Assembly (NCBI RefSeq): GCF_048564905.1
Contig: NW_027328740.1
Coordinates: forward strand, 3,913,292-3,977,291
DNA: 64,000 bases
Reading direction: 5' to 3'
Source: Vicugna pacos
Taxonomy: Eukaryota; Chordata; Mammalia; Artiodactyla; Camelidae
The notes beneath the pieces are model-generated. The model had not been told where the DNA came from. It did not search any database and worked only from the letters and a program-made list of their open reading frames with translations. Of the stretch, positions 1-13,139 are shown in pieces. The stretch's first letter is position 1. Every line of letters starts with the position of its first letter. The translations under genes and the position numbers were made by a program.

Positions 1-810
1 ATATTCTCTATTCTCTATTCTCTATTGTGTGTTGTACATTCTATATTCTAAATTCTATATTCAGTTTACTTTATTCTATATTCTAAATTCTGTGTTCTGC
101 ATTCCATGTTCAAAATTTTATTTCAGTATTCTGTATTCTATACTCTAAATTCTGTGTTCTGCATTCCATGTTCTATATTGTGTCTTCTATATTCTGTATT
201 CTACATTCCATATTCTGTGTTCTACATTCTATATTCTAAATTTTATATTCAGTATTCTGTATTCTATATTTTAAATTCTGTTCTCTGAATTCCATTTTCT
301 AAATTCTGGGTTCTGTATTCTGTTTTCTTATTTCTATATTCTGTGTTCAATATTCTATATTCTCTATTCTATATTCTACATTCCGTATTCTATATACTAT
401 ATTCTGTATATACATTCTATATTCTAAATTCTATATACAGTATTCTGTATTCTATATTCTAAATTCTGTGTTCTGCATTCCATGTTCTATATTTTGGGTT
501 CCATATACTCTATGAAATATTCCATATTCAGTGTTCTAAATTCTATATTCTGTATCCTATATTATGCATTCCGTACTCTATATTCTATATTCTGTGTTCT
601 ACATTCTATGTTCTAAAATTTATATTATGTATTCTGTATTCTATATTCTAAATTCTGTGTTCTTAATTCCATTTTCTAAATTCTGGGTTCTGTATTATGT
701 TTTCCATAATGTATATTCTGTATTCTACATTGTATATTCTGTATTCTACATTCTATATTCTGTATTCTATATTCTGCATTCCGTATTCTATATTCTATAT
801 TCTGTGTTCT
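1..810 (+). repeat. U0, partial type-B unit
   Basis: Cut by the window start inside s2. It holds s3, an s3-like copy, an s12/s6 joint, s7-s9, the type-B triad, s13-s15. s14 carries three extra heptamers (about 715-780), a feature shared only with U15, to which the segment aligns at offset 11,385. Confidence 0.8.
435..623 (+). repeat. Type-B triad 1 (ATGAAAT form)
   Basis: 189-bp string with ATGAAAT at 512 in the middle subrepeat and TTATGCATTCC in the third. Opens with ATACAGT instead of ATTCAGT. Confidence 0.85.
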
Positions 811-1754
811 GCGTTTATATTCTAAATTCGTTATTCATTATTCGGTATTCTATATTTTAAATTCTGTGTTCTGCATTCCATGTTCTAAATTCTGGGTTCT
901 ATATTCTCTATTCTATATTCTATATTGTGTGTTGTACGTTCTATATTCTAAATACTATATTCAGTTTACTGTATTGTATATTCTAGATTCTGTGTTCTGC
1001 ATTCCATGTTCTAATTTCTATATTCAGTATTCTGTATTCTATATTCTAAATTCTCTGTTCTGCATTCCATTTTCTATATTCTGGTTTCTATATACTGTTT
1101 TCCATATTCTAAATTCTGTGTTCCATATTCTATATTCTGTATTCAATATTCTGCATTCCGTATTCTACATTCCATATTCTGTGTTCTACATTCTATATTC
1201 TAAATTTAATATTCAGTATTCTGTATTCTATATTTTAAATTGTGTGCTCTGCATTCCATTTTCTAAATTCTGGGTTCTGTATTCTGTTTTCTTATTTCTA
1301 TATTCTGTGTTCAAAATTCTATATTCTGTATTCTATATTCTTCATTCCGTAATCTATATTCTATAATCTGTGTTCTACATTCTATATAATTAATTCTATA
1401 TTCTGTATTCTTTACACTGTATTCTAAATTCTGTGTTCTTCATTTTATATTCTAAATTCTGTATTCATTATTCTGTATTCTATATTCTAAATTCTGTGTT
1501 CTGAATTCCATGTTCTATATTCTGCCTTCTATATTCTCTATTCTATATTCTATATTCTGTGTTCTACATTCTATATTCTAAAATTTATATTATGTATTCT
1601 GTATGCTATATTCTAAATTCTGTGTTCTGAATTCCATTTTCTAAATTCTGGGTTCGGTATTCTGTTTACCATAATGTATATTCTGTATTCTACATTCTAT
1701 ATTCTGTATTCTATGTTCTGCATTCCGTATTTTATATTCTATATTCTGTGTTCT
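811..1754 (+). repeat. U1, 944 bp, type A complete
   Basis: All 15 subrepeats. Its first monomers are ATTCGTT ATTCATT with ATTCGGT, instead of ATTCGAT ATTCAGT with ATTCTGT. The GTT/CATT start is shared with U16, U18 and U75, each of which follows a type-B unit. Confidence 0.88.
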
Positions 1755-2320
1755 GCGTTTATATTCTAAATTCGATATTCAGTATTCTGTATTCTATATT
1801 CTAAATTCTGTGTTCTGCATTCCATGTTCTAAATTCTGGGTTCTATATTCTCTATTCTCTATTCTATATTGTGTGTTGTACATTCTATGTTCTAAATTCT
1901 ATATTCAGTTTACTGTATTCTATATTCTAAATTCTGTGTTCTGCATTCCATGTTCTAAATTCTATATTCAGTATTCTGTATTCTATACTCTAAATTCTGT
2001 GTTCTGCATTCCATTTTCTATATTCTGGGTTCTAAATTCTGTTTTCCATATTCTAAATTCTGTGTTCCATATTCTATATTCTGTATTCAAAATTCTGCAT
2101 TCCGTATTCTACATTCCATATTCTGTGTTCTACATTCTATATTCTAAATTTTATATTCAGTATTCTGTATTCTATATTTTAAATTATGTGCTCTGCATTC
2201 CATTTTCTAAATTCTGGGTTCTGTATTCTGTTTTCTTTCTTCTATATTGTGTGTTCAACATTCTATATTCTGTATTCTAAATTCTGCATTCCGTATTCTA
2301 TATTCTATACTCTGTGTTCT
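1755..2320 (+). repeat. U2, 566 bp, s1-s8 then s15
   Basis: Nine subrepeats (9 x 63 - 1). s8 passes straight into s15 near 2280, so s9-s14 are absent (378 bp). The joint keeps middle-to-third subrepeat order. Confidence 0.88.
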
Positions 2321-2760
2321 GCGTTTATATTCTAAATTCGATATTCAGTATTCTGTATTCTATATTCTAAATTCTGTGTTCTGCATTCCATGTTCTAAAT
2401 TCTATATTCAGTATTCTGTATTCTATACTCTAAATTCTGTGTTCTGCATTCCATTTTCTATATTCTGGGTTCTATATTCTGGTTTCCATATTCTAAATTC
2501 TGTGTTTCATATTCTATATTCTGTATTCAATATTATGCATTCCGTATTCTACATTCCATATTCTGTGTTCTACATTCTATATTCTAAATTTTATATTCAA
2601 TATTCTGTATTCTATATTTTAAATTGTGTGCTCTGCATTCCATTTTCTAAATTCTGGGTTCTGTATTCTGTTTTCCATAATGTATATTCTGTATTCTACA
2701 TGCCATATTCTGTATTCAATATACTGCATTCCGTATTCTATATTCCATATTCTGTGTTCT
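2321..2760 (+). repeat. U3, 440 bp, seven subrepeats
   Basis: Reads s3-like, s4, s5, s6, s7, s14, s15 (7 x 63 - 1). s1-s2 and s8-s13 are absent. s7 joins s14 inside the shared ATTCTGG GTTCTGT stretch. Confidence 0.86.
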
Positions 2761-3074
2761 GCGTTTAAATTCTAAATTCGATATTCAGTATTCTGTATTC
2801 TATATTCTAAATTCTGTGTTCTGAATTCCATGTTCTATATTCTGTCTTCTATATTCTCTATACTATATTCTATATCCTGTGTTCTACATTCTATATTCTA
2901 AAATTTATATTATGTATTCTGTATTCTGTATTCTAAATTCTGTGTTCTGAATTCCATTTTCTAAATTCTGGGTTCTGTATTCTGTTTTCCACAATGTATA
3001 TTCTGTATTCTACATTCTATATTCTGTATTCTATATTCTGCATTCCGTATTCTATATTCTATATTCTGCGTTCT
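2761..3074 (+). repeat. U4, 314 bp, s11-s15
   Basis: Five subrepeats (5 x 63 - 1), the first with GTTCTGA as in s11. The six-base monomer reads GTTTAA. s1-s10 are absent. Confidence 0.88.
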
Positions 3075-4011
3075 GCGTTTATATTCTAAATTCTATATTC
3101 AGTATTCTGTATTCTATATTCTAAATTCTGTGTTCTGCATTCCATGTTCTAAATTCTGGGTTCTATATTCTCTATTCTATATTCTATATTGTGTGTTGTA
3201 CATTCTATATTCTAAATTCTATATTCAGTTTACTGTTTTCTATATTCTAAATTCTGTGTTCTGCATTTCATGTTCTAAATTCTATATTCAGTATTCTGTA
3301 TTCTATATTCTAAATTCTGTGTTCTGCATTCCATTTTCTATATTCTGGGTTGTATATTCTGTTTTCCATATTCTAAATTCTGTGTTCCATATTCTATATT
3401 CTGTATTCAATATTCTGCATTCCGTATTCTACATTCCATATTCTGTGTTCTACATTCTATATTCTAAATTTTATATTCAGTATTCTGTATTCTATATATT
3501 AAATTGTGTGCTCTGCATTCCATTTTCTAAATTCTGGGTTCTGTATTCTGTTTTCTTATTTCTATATTCTGTGTTCAACATTCTATATTCTGTATACTAT
3601 ATTCTTCATTCCGTATTCTATATTCTATATTCTGTGTTCTACATTCTATATTCTTAATTCTATATTCTGTATTCTTTACACTGTATTCTAAATTCTGTGT
3701 TCTTCATTCTATATTCCAAATTCTATATTCATTACTCTGTATTCTATATTCTAAATTCTGTGTTCTGAATTCCATGTTCTATATTCTGTCTTCTATATTC
3801 TCTATTCTATATTCTGTGTTCTACATTCTATATTCTAAAATTAATATTATGTATTCTCTATTCTATATTCTAAATTCTGTGTTCTGAATTCCATTTTCTA
3901 AATTCTGGGTTCTGTATTCTGTTTTCCATAATGTATATTCTGTATTCTACATTCTATATTCTGTATTCTATATTCTGAATTCCGTATTCTATATTCTATA
4001 TTCTGTGTTCT
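3075..4011 (+). repeat. U5, 937 bp, type A minus one heptamer
   Basis: s1-s15 present; s12 (about 3790-3840) lacks one ATTCTAT. The usual ATTCGAT at the start reads ATTCTAT here. First half of the 1629-bp duplicated pair. Confidence 0.88.
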
Positions 4012-4703
4012 GCGTTTATATTCTAAATTCGATATTCAGTATTCTGTATTCTATATTCTAAATTCTGTGTTCTGCATTCCATGTTCTAAATTCTGTCTTC
4101 TATATTCTCTATTCTATATTCTATATTCTGTGTTCTACATTCTATATTCTAAATTTTAAATTCAGTATTATGTATTCTATATTTTAAATTATGTGCTCTG
4201 CATTCCATTTTCTAAATTCTGGGTTCTGTATTCTGTTTTCTTATTTCTATATTCTGTGTTCAACATTCTATATTCTGTATTCTATATTCTTCAATCCGTA
4301 TCCTATATTCTATATACTGTGTTCTAAATTCTATATTCTAAATTCTATATTCTGTATTCTTTACACTGTATTCTAAATTCTGTGTTCTTCATTCTATATT
4401 CTAAATTCTATATTCATTATTCTGTATTCTATATTCTAAATTCTGTGTTCTGAATTCCATGTTCTATATTCTGTCTTCTATATTCTCTATTCTATATTCT
4501 ATATCCTGTGTTCTACATTCTATATTCTAAAATTTATATTATGTATTCTGTATTCTGTATTCTAAATTCTGTGTTCTGAATTCCATTTTCTAAATTCTGG
4601 GTTCTGTATTCTGTTTTCCATAATGTATATTCTGTATTCTACATTCTATATTCTGTATTCTATATTCTGCATTCCGTATTCTATATTCTATATTCTGCGT
4701 TCT
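4012..4703 (+). repeat. U6, 692 bp, 11 subrepeats
   Basis: s1, an s12/s2-like subrepeat ending like s6, then s7-s15. s3-s6 are missing (252 bp). Confidence 0.87.
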
Positions 4704-5640
4704 GCGTTTATATTCTAAATTCGATATTCAGTATTCTGTATTCTATATTCTAAATTCTGTGTTCTGCATTCCATGTTCTAAATTGTGGGTTCTATATTCT
4801 CTTTTCTATATTCTATATTGTGTGTTGTACATTCTATATTCTAAATTCTATATTCAGTTTACTGTATTCTATATTCTAAATTCTGTGTTCTGCATTCCAT
4901 GTTCTAAATTCTATATTCAGTATTCTGTATTCTATTTTCTAAATTCTGTGTTTTGCATTCCATTTTCTATATTCTGGGTTCTATATTCTGTTTTCCATAT
5001 TCTAAATTCTGTGTTCCATATTCTATATTCTGTATTCAATATTCTGCATTCCGTATTCTACATTCCATATTCTGTGTTCTACATTCTATATTCTAAATTT
5101 TATATTCAGTATTCTGTATACTATATTTTAAATTGTGTGCTCTGCATTCCATTTTCTAAATTCTGGGTTCTGTATTCTGTTTTCTTATTTCTATATTCTG
5201 TGTTCAACATTCTATATTCTGTATTCTATATTCTTCATTCCGTATTCTATATTCTATATTCTGTGTTCTACATTCTATATTCTTAATTCTATATTCTGTA
5301 TTCTTTACACTGTATTCTAAATTCTGTGTTCTTCATTCTATATTCCAAATTCTATATTCATTACTCTGTATTCTATATTCTAAATTCTGTGTTCTGAATT
5401 CCATGTTCTATATTCTGTCTTCTATATTCTCTATTCTATATTCTGTGTTCTACATTCTATATTCTAAAATTAATATTATGTATTCTCTATTCTATATTCT
5501 AAATTCTGTGTTCTGAATTCCATTTTCTAAATTCTGGGTTCTGTATTCTGTTTTCCATAATGTATATTCTGTATTCTACATTCTATATTCTGTATTCTAT
5601 ATTCTGCATTCCGTATTCTATATTCTATATTATGTGTTCT
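4704..5640 (+). repeat. U7, 937 bp, copy of U5
   Basis: Same s12 heptamer loss as U5, 1629 bp downstream. s1 has ATTGTGG where most units have ATTCTGG; U9 shares this. Confidence 0.87.
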
Positions 5641-6332
5641 GGGTTTATATTCTAAATTCGATATTCAGTATTCTGTATTCTATATTCTAAATTGTGTGTT
5701 CTGCATTCCATGTTCTAAATTCTGTCTTCTATATTCTCTATTCTATATTCTATATTCTGTGTTCTACATTCTATATTCTAAATTTTATATTCAGTATTAT
5801 GTATTCTATATTTTAAATTATGTGCTCTGCATTCCATTTTCTAAATTCTGGGTTCTGTATTCTGTTTTCTAATTTCTATATTCTGTGTTTAACATTCTAT
5901 ATTCTGTATCCTCTATTCTTCATTCCGTATTCTATATTCTATATTCTGTGTTCTAAATTCTATATTCTAAATTCTATATTCTGTATTATTTACACTGTAT
6001 TCTAAATTCGGTGTTCTTCATTCTATATTCTAAATTCTATATTCATTATTCTGTATTCTATATTCTAAATTCTGTGTTCTGAATTCCATGTTCTATATTC
6101 TGTCTTCTATATTCTCTATTCTATATTCTATATCCTGTGTTCTACATTCTATATTCTAAAATTTATATTATGTATTCTGTATTCTGTATTCTAAATTCTG
6201 TGTTCTGAATTCCATTTTCTAAATTCTGGGTTCTGTATTCTGTTTTCCATTATGTATATTCTGTATTCTATATTCTATATTCTGTATTCTATATTCTGCA
6301 TTCCGTATTCTATATTCTATATTCTGCGTTCT
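5641..6332 (+). repeat. U8, 692 bp, copy of U6
   Basis: Same subrepeat order as U6 at offset 1629. The anchor reads GGGTTT rather than GCGTTT. Confidence 0.86.
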
Positions 6333-6898
6333 GTGTTTATATTCTAAATTCGATATTCAGTATTCTGTATTCTATATTCTAAATTCTGTGTTCTGCATTC
6401 CATGTTCTAAATTGTGGGTTCTATATTCTCTATTCTATATTCTATATTGTGTGTTGTACATTCTATATTCTAAATTCTATATTCAGTTTACTGTATTCTA
6501 TATTCTAAATTCTGTGTTCTGCATTCCATGATCTAAATTCTATATTCAGTATTCTGTATTCTATATTCTAAATTCTGTGTTTTGCATTCCATTTTCTATA
6601 TTCTGGGTTCTATATTCTGTTTTCCATATTCTAAATTCTGTGTTCCATATTCTATATTCTGTATTCAATATTCTGCATTCCGTATTCTACATTCCATATT
6701 CTGTGTTCTACATTCTATATTCTAAATTTTATATTCAGTATTCTGTATTCTATATTTTAAATTGTGTGCTCTGCATTCCATTTTCTAAATTCTGCGTTCT
6801 GTATTCTGTTTTCCATAATGTATATTCTGTATTCTACATTCCATATTCTGTATTCTATATACTGCATTCCGTATTCTATATTCCATATTCTGTGTTCT
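6333..6898 (+). repeat. U9, 566 bp, s1-s7 then s14-s15
   Basis: Nine subrepeats; s8-s13 missing. Same length as U2 but a different joint (s7 to s14), so an independent event. Anchor reads GTGTTT. Confidence 0.86.
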
Positions 6899-7779
6899 GC
6901 GTTTAAATTCTAAATTCGATATTCAGTATTCTGTATTCTGTATTCTAAATTCTGTGTTCTGCATTCCATGTTCTAAATTCTGGGTTCTATATTCTCTATT
7001 CTATATTCTATATTGTGTGTTGTACATTCTATATTCTAAATTCTATATTCAGTATTCTGTATTCTATATTCTAAATTCTGTGTTCTGCATTCCATTTTCT
7101 ATATTCTGGGTTCTATATTCTGTTTTCCATATTCTAAATTCTGTGTTCCATATTCTATATTCTGTATTCAATATTCTGCATTCCGTATTCTACATTCCAT
7201 ATTCTGTGTTCTACATTCTATATTCTAAATTTTATATTCAGTATTCTGTATTCTATATTTTAAATTGTGTGCTCTGCATTCCATTTTCTAAATTCTGGGT
7301 TCTGTATTCTGTTTTCTTATTTCTATATTCTGTGTTCAACATTCTATATTCTGTATTCTATATTCTTCAATCCGTATTCTATATTCTATATTCTGTGTTC
7401 TAAATTCTATATTCTAAATTCTATATTCTGTATTCTTTACACTGTATTCTAAATTCTGTGTTCTTCATTCTATATTCTATATTCTATATTCATTATTCTG
7501 TATTCTATATTCTTAATTCTGTGTTCTGAATTCCATGTTCTATATTCTGTCTTCTATATTCTCTATTCTATATTCTATATCCTGTGTTCTACATTCTATA
7601 TTCTAAAATTTATATTATATATTCTGTATTCTGTATTCTAAATTCTGTGTTCTGAATTCCATTTTCTAAATTCTGGGTTCTGTATTCTGTTTTCCATAAT
7701 GTATATTCTGTATTCTACATTCTATATTCTGTATTCTATATTCTGCATTCCGTATTCTATATTCTATATTCTGCGTTCT
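6899..7779 (+). repeat. U10, 881 bp, lacks s3
   Basis: 14 subrepeats; s2 passes directly to s4. The six-base monomer is GTTTAA as in U4. Start of the 2580-bp repeat. Confidence 0.88.
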
Positions 7780-8723
7780 GGGTTTATATTCTAAATTCGA
7801 TATTCAGTATTCTGTATTCTATATTCTAAATTCTGTGTTCTGCATTCCATGTTCTAAATTCTGGGTTCTATATTCTCTATTCTATATTCTATATTGTGTG
7901 TTGTACATTCTATATTCTGAATTCTATATTCAGTTTACTGTATTCTATATTCTAAATTCTGTGTTCTGCATTCCATGTTCTAAATTCTATATTCAGTATT
8001 CTGTATTCTATATTCTAAATTCTGTGTTTTGCATTCCATTTTCTATATTCTGGGTTCTATATTCTGTTTTCCATATTCTAAATTCTGTGTTCCATATTCT
8101 ATATTCTGTATTCAATATTCTGCATTCCGTATTCTACATTCCATATTCTGTGTTCTACATTCTATATTCTAAATTTTATATTCAGTATTCTGTATTCTAT
8201 ATTTTAAATTGTGTGCTCTGCATTCCATTTTCTTAATTCTGGGTTGTGTATTCTGTTTTCGTATTTCTATATTCTGTGTTCAACATTCTATATTCTGTAT
8301 TCTATATTCTTCATTCCGTATTCTATATTCTATATTCTGTGTTCTAAATTCTATATTCTAAATTCTATATTCTGTATTCTTTACACTGTATTCTAAATTC
8401 TGTGTTCTTCATTCTATATTCTAAATTCTATATTCATTATTCTGTATTCTATATTCTAAATTCTGTGTTCTGAATTCCATGTTCTATATTCTGTCTTCTA
8501 TATTCTCTATTCTATATTCTATATTCTGTGTTCTACATTCTATATTCTAAAATTTATATTATGTATTCTGTATTCTATATTCTAAATTCTGTGTTCTGAA
8601 TTCCATTTTCTAAATTCTGGGTTCTGTATTCTGTTTTCCATAATGTATATTCTGTATTCTACTTTCCATATTCTGTATTCTATATACTGCATTCCGATTT
8701 CTATATTCCATATTCTGTGTTCT
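7780..8723 (+). repeat. U11, 944 bp, type A complete
   Basis: All 15 subrepeats. Anchor GGGTTT. s2 ends ATTCTGA ATTCTAT, giving an additional GAATTC near 7918. Confidence 0.87.
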
Positions 8724-9478
8724 GCGTTTGTATTCTAAATTCGATATTCAGTATTCTGTATTCTATATTCTAAATTTTGTGTTCTGCATTCCATTTTCTA
8801 TATTCTGGGTTCTATATTCTGTTTTCCATATTCTAAATTCTGTGTTCCATATTCTATATTCAGTATTCAATATTCTGCATTCCGTATTCTACATTCCATA
8901 TTCTGTGTTCTACATTCTATATTCTAAATTTTATATTCAGTATTCTGTATTCTATATTTTAAATTGTGTGCTCTGCATTCCATTTTCTAAATTCTGGGTT
9001 CTGTATTCTGTTTTCTTATTTCTATATTCTGTGTTCAACATTCTATATTCTGTATTCTATATTCTTCATTCCGTATTCTATATTCTATATTCTGTGTTCT
9101 AAATTCTATATTCTAAATTCTATATTCTGTATTCTTTACACTGTATTCTAAATTCTGTGTTCTTCATTCTATATTCTAAATTCTATATTCATTATTCTGT
9201 ATTCTATATTCTAAATTCTGTGTTCTGAATTCCATGTTCTATATTCTGTCTTCTATATTCTCTATTCTATATTCTATATCCTGTGTTCTACATTCTATAT
9301 TCTAAAATTTATATTATGTATTCTGTATTCTGTATTCTAAATTCTGTGTTCTGAATTCCATTTTCTAAATTCTGGGTTCTGTATTCTGTTTTCCATAATG
9401 TATATTCTGTATTCTACATTCTATATTCTGTATTCTATATTCTGCATTCCGTATTCTATATTCTATATTCTGCGTACT
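8724..9478 (+). repeat. U12, 755 bp, s4-s15
   Basis: 12 subrepeats (12 x 63 - 1); s15 of the previous unit joins s4, omitting s1-s3 (189 bp). First of the 755-class units. Confidence 0.88.
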
Positions 9479-10359
9479 GGGTTTATATTCTAAATTCGAT
9501 ATTCAGTATTCTGTATTCTGTATTCTAAATTCTGTGTTCTGCATTCCATGTTCTAAATTCTGGGTTCTATATTCTCTATTCTATATTCTATATTGTGTGT
9601 TGTACATTCTATATTCTAAATTCTATATTCAGTATTCTGTATTCTATATTCTAAATTCTGTGTTCTGCATTCCATTTTCTATATTCTGGGTTCTATATTC
9701 TGTTTTCCATATTCTAAATTCTGTGTTCCATATTCTATATTCTGTATTCAATATTCTGCATTCCGTATTATACATTCCATATTCTGTGTTCTACATTCTA
9801 TATTCTAAATTTTATATTCAGTATTCTGTATTCTATATTTTAAATTGTGTGCTCTGCATTCCATTTTCTAAATTCTGGGTTCTGTATTCTGTTTTCTTAT
9901 TTCTATATTCTGTGTTCAACATTCTATATTCTGTATTCTATATTCTTCAATCCGTATTCTATATTCTATATTCTGTGTTCTAAATTCTATATTCTAAATT
10001 CTATATTCTGTATTCTTTACACTGTATTCTAAATTCTGTGTTCTTCATTCTATATTCTAAATTCTATATTCATTATTCTGTATTCTATATTCTAAATTCT
10101 GTGTTCTGAATTCCATGTTCTATATTCTGTCTTCTATATTCTCTATTCTATATTCTATATCCTGTGTTCTACATTCTATATTCTAAAATTTATATTATAT
10201 ATTCTGTATTCTGTATTCTAAATTCTGTGTTCTGAATTCCATTTTCTAAATTCTGGGTTCTGTATTCTGTTTTCCATAATGTATATTCTGTATTCTACAT
10301 TCTATATTCTGTATTCTATATTCTGCATTCCGTATTCTATATTCTATATTCTGTGTTGT
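9479..10359 (+). repeat. U13, 881 bp, copy of U10
   Basis: Lacks s3 exactly as U10 does and follows it at 2580 bp. Anchor GGGTTT. Confidence 0.87.
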
Positions 10360-11295
10360 GCGTTTATATTCTAAATTCTATATTTAGTATTCTGTATTCT
10401 ATATTCTAAATTCTGTGTTCTGCATTCCATGTTCTAAATTCTGGGTTCTATATTCTCTATTCTATATTCTATATTGTGTGTTGTACATTCTATATTCTTA
10501 ATTCTATATTCAGTTTACTGTATTCTATATTCTAATTTCTGTGTTCTGCATTCCATGTTCTAATTTCTATATTCATTATTCTGTATCCTATATTCTAAAT
10601 TCTGAGTTCTGCATTCCATTTTCTATATTCTGGGTTCTATATTCTGTTTTCCATATTCTAAATTCTGTGTTCCATATTCTATATTCTGTATTCAATATTC
10701 TGCATTCCGTATTCTACATTCCATATTCTGTGTTGTGCATTCTATATTCTAAATTTTATATTCAGTATTCTGTATTCTATATTTTAAATTATCTGCTCTG
10801 CATTCCATTTTCTAAATTCTGGGTTCTGTATTCTGTTTTCTTCTTTCTATATTCTGTGTTCAACATTCAATATTCTGTATTCTATATTCTTCATTCCGTA
10901 TTCTATATTCTATATTCTGTGTTCTACATTCTATATTCTTAATTCTATATTCTGTATTCTTTACACTGTATTCTAAATTCTGTGTTCTTCATTCTATATT
11001 CTAAATTCTGTATTCATTATTCTGTATTCTATATTCTAAATTCTGTGTTCTGAATTCCATGTTCTATATTCTGTCTTCTATATTCTCTATTCTACATTCT
11101 ATATTCTGTGTTCTACATTCTATATTCTAAAATTAAATTATGTATTCTGTATTCTATATTCTGTGTTCTGAATTCCATTTTCTAAATTCTGGGTTCGGTA
11201 TTCTGTTTACCATAATGTATATTCTGTATTCTACATTCTATATTCTGAATTCAATGTTCTTCATTCCGTATTTTATATTCTATATTCTGTGTTCT
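10360..11295 (+). repeat. U14, 936 bp, type A
   Basis: All 15 subrepeats, less one ATTCTAA monomer in s13 and one base in the AATTAAATTATG stretch near 11131-11142. Confidence 0.86.
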
Positions 11296-12195
11296 GCGTT
11301 TATATTCTAAATTCGATATTCAGTATTCTGTATTCTATATTCTAAATTCTGTGTTCTGCATTCCATGTTCTAAATTCTGGGTTCTATATTCTCTATTCTA
11401 TATTCTATATTGTGTGTTGTACATTCTATATTCTAACTTCTATATTCAGTTTACTGTATTCTATATTCTAAATTCTGTGTTCTGCATTCCATGTTCTAAA
11501 TTCTATATTCAGTATTCTGTATTCTATACTCTAAATTCTGTGTTCTGCATTCCATGTTCTATATACTGTCTTCTTTATTCTGTATTCTACATTCCATATT
11601 CTGTGTTCTACATTCTATATTCTAAATTTTATATTCAGTATTCTGTATTCTATATTTTAAATTCTGTTCTCTGAATTCCATTTTCTAAATTCTGGGTTCT
11701 GTATTCTGTTTTTTATTTCTATATTCTGTGTTCAATATTCTATATTCTCTATTCTCTATTCTACATTCCGTATTCTATATACTATATTCTGTATATACAT
11801 TCTATATTCTAAATTCTATATTCAGTATTCTGTATTCTATATTCTAAATTCTGTGTTCTGCATTCCATGTTCTATATTTTGGGTTCCATATACTCTATGA
11901 AATATTCCATATTCAGTGTTTTAAATTCTATATTCTGTATCCTATATTATGCATTCCGTACTCTATATTCTATATTCTGTGTTCTACATTCTATGTTCTA
12001 AAATTTATATTATGTATTCTGTATTCTATATTCTAAATTCTGTGTTCTTAATTCCATTTTCTAAATTCTGGGTTGTGTATTCTGTTTTCCATAATTTATA
12101 TTCTGTATTCTACATTCTATATTCTGTATTCTACATTCTATATTCTGTATTTTATATTCTGCATTCCGTATTCTATATTCTATATTCTGTGTTCT
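11296..12195 (+). repeat. U15, 900 bp, type B
   Basis: s1, s2, s3, s3-like, s12/s6 joint, s7, s8, s9, type-B triad, s13, s14 plus three heptamers, s15: 129 monomers, of which three are hexamers (GTTTAT, ATATAC in s9, a T-run monomer in s8), giving exactly 900. Confidence 0.87.
11820..12008 (+). repeat. Type-B triad 2 (ATGAAAT form)
   Basis: Middle subrepeat GTTCCAT ATACTCT then ATGAAAT at 11897; third subrepeat opens ATTATGC ATTCCGT and ends AATTTAT. Exactly 27 heptamers. Takes the place of s10-s12. Confidence 0.88.
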
Positions 12196-13139
12196 GCGTT
12201 TATATTCTAAATTAGTTATTCATTATTCGGTATTCTATATTCTAAATTCTGTGTTCTGCATTCCATGTTCTAAATTCTGGGTTCTATATTCTCTATTCTA
12301 TATTCTATATTGTGTGTTGTACATTCTATATTCTAAGTACTATATTCAGTTTACTGTATTCTATATTCTAGATTCTGTGTTCTGCATTCCATGTTCTAAT
12401 TTCTATATTCAGTATTCTGTATTCTATATTCTAAATTCTGTGTTCTGCATTCCATTTTCTATATTCTGGTTTCTATATACTGTTTTCCATATTCTAAATT
12501 CTGTGTTCCATATTCTATATTCTATATTCAATATTCTGCATTCCGTATTCTACATTCCATATTCTGTGTTCTACATTCTATATTCTAAATTTTATATTCA
12601 GTATTCTGTATTCTATATTTTAAATTGTGTGCTCTGCATTCCATTTTCTAAATTCTGGGTTCTGTATTCTGTTTTCTTATTTCTATATTCTGTGTTCAAC
12701 ATTCTATATTCTGTATTCTATATTCTTCATTCCGTAATCTATATTCTATATTCTGTGTTCTACATTCTATATTCTTAATTCTATATTCTGTATTCTTTAC
12801 ACTGTATTCTAAATTCTGTGTTCTTCATTTTATATTCTAAATTCTGTATTCATTATTCTGTATTCTATATTCTAAATTCTGTGTTCTGAATTCCATGTTC
12901 TATATTCTGTCTTCTATATTCTCTATTCTATATTCTATATTCTGTGTTCTACATTCTATATTCTAAAATTTAAATTATGTATTCTGTATTCTGTATTCTA
13001 TATTCTGTGTTCTGAATTCCATTTTCTAAATTCTGGGTTCGGTATTCTGTTTACCATAATGTATATTCTGTATTCTACATTCTATATTCTGTATTCTATA
13101 TTCTGCATTCCGTATTCTATATTCTATATTCTGTGTTCT
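12196..13139 (+). repeat. U16, 944 bp, type A
   Basis: Complete unit starting ATTAGTT ATTCATT; it matches U1 at offset 11,385. Confidence 0.87.

Larger units (their letters stand above)
3075..6332 (+). repeat. 1629-bp tandem duplication (U5-U6, U7-U8)
   Basis: A 937-bp plus 692-bp pair repeated once, with the same s12 heptamer loss and the same s3-s6 absence in each copy. Confidence 0.83.
6899..10359 (+). repeat. 2580-bp repeat (U10-U12, then U13)
   Basis: U13 repeats U10 2580 bp downstream (881 + 944 + 755), sharing the s3 loss and TCTTCAATCCG in s9. Confidence 0.78.

Noticed and set aside
435-623. Type-B string as an inserted mobile element
   Set aside because: It is exactly 27 heptamers in register, replaces s10-s12, and has no terminal repeats or target duplication.
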